Shown: positions 59,291 to 64,000 of the stretch, in pieces
How the letters are laid out: every line of letters begins with the position of its first letter
How positions within the stretch are numbered: the first letter of the stretch is position 1
Source: an uncultured Clostridia bacterium
GTDB taxonomy: Bacteria; Bacillota; Clostridia; TANB77; CAG-508
Direction of reading: 5' to 3'
Length of the DNA stretch: 64,000 nucleotides
Assembly (NCBI GenBank): GCA_934120675.1
Contig: CAKOUU010000008.1
Span: forward strand, 6,477-70,476
The notes under the pieces: model-generated
What the model saw: only the letters and a program-made list of their open reading frames with translations
Databases searched by the model: none
What the model was told of the DNA's origin: nothing
Made by a program: the position numbers and the translations under genes

Positions 59291-60931
59291 CTATTGTCTC
59301 AAACGTCTTTCTATCTCTTCTTTTCCAAGAACTTTCATGATTTCATATAAATCAGGTGTATTAGTTCTCTTTGTTAAAGCAACTCTTAGAACTGTACTAA
59401 CATCACCAACATGTGCTTTGTACATTCCTGGGTTTGCTTTAAATTCTTTAACTTCTTTTGCATAACCCATTTCACCTGCTAGTTCTTTTATTTTATCAAA
59501 CCAAGTTTGTTTATCATCATTCTCATCATAATATTTTTCAACATACAATTTTAATATTTTTTCAATTGACTCTTTATCATTAATTACTTGGAATGGGTAT
59601 TCTTCTTGGTTTTTTTCAAATAATTCATTATACATATATTCAACATTTTCTTTAACATCTGACCATTTGGATATATCTTTTCTTGGCTTTTTGTTTCCTC
59701 TTTCTATTCCAAAAACTTTTAAAGCATATTCTTTATCTTTTAAGATTTCTGCTAATTCATGATCATATTTTGATGCCCAATTTAAAGCATTTTCATATAC
59801 TTCTTCTGCAGACATTTTTGATATTACTGTTTTTGATACATCTAATAATTTAACCATATCAAATAATGCCCCACTAACGCTCATTTTATTTAATTGTAAT
59901 TGGAATTCATCCATTGATTTATCTGGGTTTGCTCTTCTCCAATTTTCGAATGTAGAATTTGCAATATTCATTAAATATTCTTTAACAGCTTCTGCTGGAA
60001 TCCCTTCTTCTGCATAGTAACTTACAGCAGCTTCTGCATCTTTTCTTTTACTTAATTTTCTCTTGTTTCCATTATCATTTTTCATAATTGGTGCAATATG
60101 TGCGTATTTAGGCGCTTTAAATCCTAATTCATGGAATAATTGCAAATGTAATGGAACTGAAGATAACCATTCATCTCCTCTTATAACATGTGTTGTATGC
60201 ATTAAGTGGTCATCAACTGCATGTGCAAAATGATATGTTGGTAATCCGTCTGCTTTTATTATAACTATATCTTGGTCATTTTCTGGAAAATCAACCTTTC
60301 CTTTAATTACATCATGATGTTGTATTTTTCTGTCTTCTCTTCCTGGAGATTTGAATCTAATTATATATTTTTCACCATTTTGGATTCTTTTTATAGCATC
60401 TTCAACAGTTACAGTTCTACATTTTGCCCATACACCATAATATCCAGGTCTGATTTTTGCAGCCTCTTGTTTTGCTCTTATTTCTTCTACATCTTCAGGT
60501 GTACAGAAACATGGATATGCTTTACCTTGTTCAATTAGATATTTTGCATATGCTTGGTAAATTTCTTTTCTTTGACTTTGTTTATATGGTCCATAATTTC
60601 CTTTTCCCTCATCTTCAGAAATCATTCCTTCATCTGGCTCAATTGCAAAATCTTTTAAAGAACTTACTATTCCAGATACTGCATTTTCAACTTCCCTTTT
60701 TTGATCTGTATCCTCAACTCTTAAGAAAAATACTCCATTTGTTTGTGAAGCCAATTTCCTTGCTATTAATGATTGGTATAAACCTCCAATATGTACAAAT
60801 CCAGTTGGACTAGGAGCAAATCTTGTTACTATTGCTCCTTCTGATAAATCTCTTTCTGGATATTTTTCTTCATAATATGATATTTCCTTTGCATCTGGAA
60901 ATATTAAATTTGCTAAATCTTTGTAATCCAT
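59291..60931 (-). CDS. gltX: Glutamyl-tRNA synthetase
   Basis: 546 residues. The HIGH motif is in RFAPSPTGFVHIGGLYQS and the KMSKS motif in GNKRKLSKRKD. The C-terminal helical anticodon-binding region is complete. It is a non-standard length group, longer than the roughly 485 residues of Bacillus GltX. It probably charges both tRNA-Glu and tRNA-Gln, followed by amidation. A GGAG site is upstream. Confidence 0.95.
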   Translation of the reverse strand: MDYKDLANLIFPDAKEISYYEEKYPERDLSEGAIVTRFAPSPTGFVHIGGLYQSLIARKLASQTNGVFFLRVEDTDQKREVENAVSGIVSSLKDFAIEPDEGMISEDEGKGNYGPYKQSQRKEIYQAYAKYLIEQGKAYPCFCTPEDVEEIRAKQEAAKIRPGYYGVWAKCRTVTVEDAIKRIQNGEKYIIRFKSPGREDRKIQHHDVIKGKVDFPENDQDIVIIKADGLPTYHFAHAVDDHLMHTTHVIRGDEWLSSVPLHLQLFHELGFKAPKYAHIAPIMKNDNGNKRKLSKRKDAEAAVSYYAEEGIPAEAVKEYLMNIANSTFENWRRANPDKSMDEFQLQLNKMSVSGALFDMVKLLDVSKTVISKMSAEEVYENALNWASKYDHELAEILKDKEYALKVFGIERGNKKPRKDISKWSDVKENVEYMYNELFEKNQEEYPFQVINDKESIEKILKLYVEKYYDENDDKQTWFDKIKELAGEMGYAKEVKEFKANPGMYKAHVGDVSTVLRVALTKRTNTPDLYEIMKVLGKEEIERRLRQ

Positions 60932-60959
60932 TTTCTATTCTCCTCTTAAAATGATATTT

Positions 60960-61184
60960 TTATCTTTCTAATTCTTCTTTTTGTTTTGGCTTTCTTCCTC
61001 TATTGTCTCGTTTTGCAATCAGCATTCTTCCATTAGGTTTTTCTTCTTTTTTACTAACTTCTATTATTAATTTAATTACCTCATCATTACTGATATTTGA
61101 ATAAGTTTTTCTTAATTTCTTTTTTATTTCATTTGGTGACAAATTCATATTATTTCTTACTATTTGTAATTTAGAATTTTCCAT
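60960..61184 (-). CDS. Small basic protein of unknown function
   Basis: 74 residues from ATG 61184, after AAAGGGG. The N-terminal part is helical (QIVRNNMNLSPNEIKKKLRK), the C-terminus strongly basic (RDNRGRKPKQKEELER). It lies 24 bases after rnj on the same strand and before gltX, so it may be co-transcribed. Perhaps nucleic-acid binding; no family recognised. Confidence 0.65.
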   Translation of the reverse strand: MENSKLQIVRNNMNLSPNEIKKKLRKTYSNISNDEVIKLIIEVSKKEEKPNGRMLIAKRDNRGRKPKQKEELER

Positions 61185-61208
61185 AAATTTTCCCCTTTGC
61201 AAAGCATT

Positions 61209-63206
61209 TTATACTTCCATAATAATTGGAATTATCATAGGATTTCTCTTTGTTTTAGAGAAAATATAATCTCTTAGATTTTCTCTAACTGTTGACTTAA
61301 TAGTTGACCAGTCTCTTATTCCTTTTTCCTCACATTTTCCAATTTCATGTCTAACAACATTTTTGACGTCATCCATTAAGTTCTCTGATTCTCTAACATA
61401 TACAAAACCTCTAGAAATAACATCAGGTCCTGCAACAACTTCACCTGTTGAAGAATCCATTGTTAAAACAATAACAATTAAACCATCTTGTGATAAATGT
61501 TGTCTATCCCTTAAAACAATATTTCCAACATCTCCAACACCAAGTCCATCAACTAAAACTCTACCATTTGGAACCATTCCACCTAATTTGATGTCATTTT
61601 CGTCTAGCTCAACAATTCTGCCATTTTCCATCATAACAATATTTTTAGCTGGTATGCCCATCATTTGAGCAGTTTCACCATGTGCTTTTAATTGTCTATA
61701 TTCACCATGAACTGGTATAAAGAATTTTGGTTTTGAAAGTGCAAATATCAATTTTTGTTCTTCTTGACAGGCATGTCCTGAAACATGAACATCTGCTAAT
61801 GCACTATATACAACCTCTGCACCTATTTGCATTAAGTCATCAATTACCTTTGAAACTGATTTCTCATTTCCTGGTATTGGATTTGCAGAAATTATAACTA
61901 AATCATTTGGTGTAATTTTAACTTTTCTATGGTCACCTGCTGCCATTCTTGTTAATGCAGACATTGTCTCACCTTGGCTACCTGTTGTTATAATTACTAA
62001 TTGTTCGTCATTATATGTTGACATTGTGTCTATGTCAATAAATATATCATCTGGACAATCTATATATCCTAACTCTTTTGCAGTTGAAATCATATTTATC
62101 ATACTTCTACCACATATTGCAATTTTTCTGTGATATTTTACTGCTGAACTTACTATTTGTTGAACTCTGTGTACATTTGAAGCAAATGTTGCAACAACAA
62201 TTCTCTTTGTACATCCATCAAATAATTCGTCAAATACTGGTCCTATTGAACTTTCAGACATTGTAAATCCTTTTCTTTCAGCATTTGTACTATCTGACAT
62301 TAATGCTAAAATACCTTCATTTCCAAGTTCTGCAATTCTTCCAAGGTCCATTATTTTTCCATCTATTGGTGTATAATCAACTTTAAAGTCACCTGTATGT
62401 AAAATTGTTCCAACTGGTGTTTTTATTGCTAGCATTACTGAATCTGGTATACTATGTGTACTTCTGATAAATTCAACCTCAAAATATTTACCAAATTTGA
62501 TTTTTTGACCTTGTGTTACTTCAACTAATGTTGAACTTCTTAAAATTCTATGTTCTTCTAATTTATTTCTTATCAATCCCATTGCTAATTTTGGTGCATA
62601 TACTGGAATATTTATTTGTTTTAATAAATATGGCACACTTCCTATATGATCTTCGTGTCCATGTGTTATTATTAATCCTTTAATTTTTTCTTCGTTTCTT
62701 TGTAAATATGTAATATCCGGTATAACTAAATCTACTCCAAGCATATCGTCATCTGGGAATGACAAACCACAGTCAACTACTATTATTTCGTCATCATATT
62801 CAAATACTGTGATATTTTTTCCAACTTCATGTAATCCTCCTAATGGAATGATTTTTAGTTTTGGCTTTTTAAAAATATTATTTCTTCTTGTAGATTTTCT
62901 CTCTACAATTGCACTTTCTCCCCTTACAACTAGCTCTCTTGATTCTTTTAATTCTGTATTCTCTTGTATTTTACTTTCTCTTGGTTTTCTTGTAGTTCTT
63001 GTTCTTCTTGTTGTCCTTGTATTTCTTGTACTATTTGAATTTTTTGTACTATTTAAAATTCTCGTACTTTTTTCTTCTCTTCGAATTCCTGTCTCTTCTT
63101 TATTTTCTTTTATCTCCTGTTTTTTATCTTGCACCTTTTTATTTGTTGTTCTTCTGGGTGCTCTTGGCTTTCTCTCTTCTTTTTTATTCAATTTTTCTTC
63201 TGCCAT
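61209..63206 (-). CDS. rnj: Ribonuclease J with an extra basic N-terminal arm
   Basis: 665 residues, against about 555 typically. Residues 1-110 are an Arg/Thr/Lys/Asn-rich extension (RTTNKKVQDKKQEIKE; RNTRTTRRTRTTRKPR), then the metallo-beta-lactamase core with HGHEDHIGSVPYL, the beta-CASP domain, and PIPGNEKSVSKVI and HVSGHACQEEQKL. RNase J is the main Gram-positive 5'-3' exonuclease and endonuclease. Such arms appear in actinobacterial and some clostridial RNase J and may bind RNA. Confidence 0.95.
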   Translation of the reverse strand: MAEEKLNKKEERKPRAPRRTTNKKVQDKKQEIKENKEETGIRREEKSTRILNSTKNSNSTRNTRTTRRTRTTRKPRESKIQENTELKESRELVVRGESAIVERKSTRRNNIFKKPKLKIIPLGGLHEVGKNITVFEYDDEIIVVDCGLSFPDDDMLGVDLVIPDITYLQRNEEKIKGLIITHGHEDHIGSVPYLLKQINIPVYAPKLAMGLIRNKLEEHRILRSSTLVEVTQGQKIKFGKYFEVEFIRSTHSIPDSVMLAIKTPVGTILHTGDFKVDYTPIDGKIMDLGRIAELGNEGILALMSDSTNAERKGFTMSESSIGPVFDELFDGCTKRIVVATFASNVHRVQQIVSSAVKYHRKIAICGRSMINMISTAKELGYIDCPDDIFIDIDTMSTYNDEQLVIITTGSQGETMSALTRMAAGDHRKVKITPNDLVIISANPIPGNEKSVSKVIDDLMQIGAEVVYSALADVHVSGHACQEEQKLIFALSKPKFFIPVHGEYRQLKAHGETAQMMGIPAKNIVMMENGRIVELDENDIKLGGMVPNGRVLVDGLGVGDVGNIVLRDRQHLSQDGLIVIVLTMDSSTGEVVAGPDVISRGFVYVRESENLMDDVKNVVRHEIGKCEEKGIRDWSTIKSTVRENLRDYIFSKTKRNPMIIPIIMEV

Positions 63207-63575
63207 AATTTTCCTCTCTTTCTTTTCATTTTAGTTTTAAAGCTTCTTTTTCTTTAAAATATTCTATATTCAATTTTAATAAAACCGTGTTTTTTTAGTT
63301 TTTAGCATAATTACAAAATTTAAATTAATAATATTCACACATAAACCACTTTTAATTTTTCATTTTTTAATGCATTAAATTTATATAATTAAATTTGCTT
63401 ATTTATAAAAAAATTTTTTACAAATTTGTTAATTTTACTAATAACATAATGATATTTAAATTTTTCTTTATATCTTATCTTTTGTTTTAAATTTTAATCC
63501 GTTCTCTTTTTATTTTTCTTTAAAATTTTGGTTTTATAAAATCTCATTCTTGTGCCCTTTGGCAACATCTTTTGT
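63207..63575 (-). promoter_or_regulatory. Long AT-rich leader of rnj
   Basis: About 360 bases between the predicted transcription start near 63568 and the rnj ATG. Almost pure A/T with no gene, and with several A/T stem-loops (for instance around AAAAATTTTTTT at 63405-63420). Confidence 0.5.
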
Positions 63576-63604
63576 ATTATACTATAATTTCTAGAAATTG
63601 TCAA
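63576..63604 (-). promoter_or_regulatory. Consensus promoter of rnj
   Basis: Minus strand TTGACA, exactly 17 bases, TATAAT. Confidence 0.75.
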
Positions 63605-63647
63605 ATTGTGTTTTATGTAAAGTGTGTTCTCTCTTTCTAAAATATAA

Positions 63648-63702
63648 AAAAAGTGAAGTAAAGGAGGCTGAAAAAAAATAGCCTCATTTATTCCACTTTA
63701 TA
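63648..63702 (-). terminator. Terminator after the edge rpn gene
   Basis: GAGGCT/AGCCTC inner stem and AAGTG/CACTT outer stem around an A/T middle. Confidence 0.6.
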
Positions 63703-63715
63703 TATATATATTATT

Positions 63716-64000
63716 TTATTTATTATTGTTTTTTATTTCTAATAGTTCTTCTTTTGTTAATTTTGTAATCTTCATTATTGTTTCTATTGGAATATTCTCA
63801 TTTAACATTTCTTTTGCTGTTTTTCTTATTCCGTTCTTTTATTCCGCTCATATCTTCCCTTTTGAATCCCGTTCTTCTTTCCCAGCTTCAAAAAAGTTAT
63901 GCTCACTAGTTCTTCTATTAATCTCTGCCATTAATATAGAATTGTGCCTTTCTCTTTCCTTTGGGTCTGCACTTATAAAGTCTAAAGCTCTTATTGCTTT
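63716..64000 (-). pseudogene. Second Rpn-family gene, C-terminal part with frame breaks (runs off window)
   Basis: The edge frame reads AIRALDFISADPKERERHNS and ILMAEINRRTSEHNFFEAG, the tail region of Rpn/PDDEXK nucleases, then stops at a TGA. If one C is dropped at each of three CGG sites (63831, 63844, 63869) the frame continues as KEEGIQKGRYEGIKEGIRKT, AKEMLNENIPIETIMKITKL, TKEELLEIKNNNK and a normal stop. The same damage pattern is present in the other rpn gene. Confidence 0.7.

Overview
This window is a low-GC, AT-rich chromosomal segment of a spore-forming Firmicute, most likely an uncultured clostridial lineage. The evidence is a sporulation sigma factor (SigH), a spore-coat CotJA-like remnant, HrcA/CIRCE heat-shock control, a threonyl T-box, DisA, RNase J, MreB and TsaBE, all with strongly AT-biased codons. 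I see no rRNA, CRISPR array, complete insertion sequence or prophage. Most genes lie on the minus strand; the plus-strand genes are mainly single small genes with their own promoter and terminator.

Layout. 1-2.7 kb: metal-dependent regulator, sufC and partial sufB (Fe-S assembly), with an opposed small membrane-protein gene between sufC and sufB. 2.8-7 kb: HAD phosphatase and a very large surface protein joining cohesin, LPXTG, dockerin and sialidase/GH74-like propeller parts, followed by a 298-bp hairpin element. 7-10 kb: ZIP transporter, orphan small gene, mutL. 10-17 kb: two MacB/FtsX-type ABC exporter systems, one facing a TetR regulator. 17-19 kb: a decay zone with an rdgB-like frameshifted remnant, a candidate structured RNA, a metK tail fused against a mutL head, and a cotJA-like pseudogene. 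19-23.6 kb: unknown gene, tiny membrane peptide with a structured leader, divergent SecDF pair, HD hydrolase, orphan small gene. 23.6-26.2 kb: two tRNA-Gly and groESL with doubled CIRCE sites. 26.3-35.2 kb: orphan gene, pyrG, cyclophilin, disA, frameshifted radA, mtaB, mreB. 35.5-39.6 kb: tsaE-tsaB-rimI and T-box thrS. 39.8-45.2 kb: lipoprotein, orphan genes, tRNA-Thr, sigH, a GH18 hydrolase, a tandem paralogue pair and a hairpin element. 45.2-48.3 kb: cadmium/zinc efflux ATPase with CadC-like repressor; small HTH gene. 48.3-53.3 kb: hrcA-grpE-dnaK-dnaJ. 53.3-64 kb: decayed Rpn nuclease, HTH protein, cation exchanger, serS, ysxC, DUF951, gltX, rnj, and a second broken Rpn gene at the edge.

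Three themes run through the window. First, several families of intergenic palindromes sit between genes, even inside the groESL and dnaK-dnaJ operons. Second, three loci (radA and two rpn genes) are frameshifted by a C placed just before GG, always creating an in-frame CGG; CGG appears absent from the housekeeping genes I scanned but occurs once each in about ten small orphan genes. Third, there is a candidate structured RNA with two loops that can kiss, behind its own promoter, and a tiny membrane peptide whose ribosome-binding site can be sequestered by alternative hairpins. All of these rest on reading alone and need computation to confirm.
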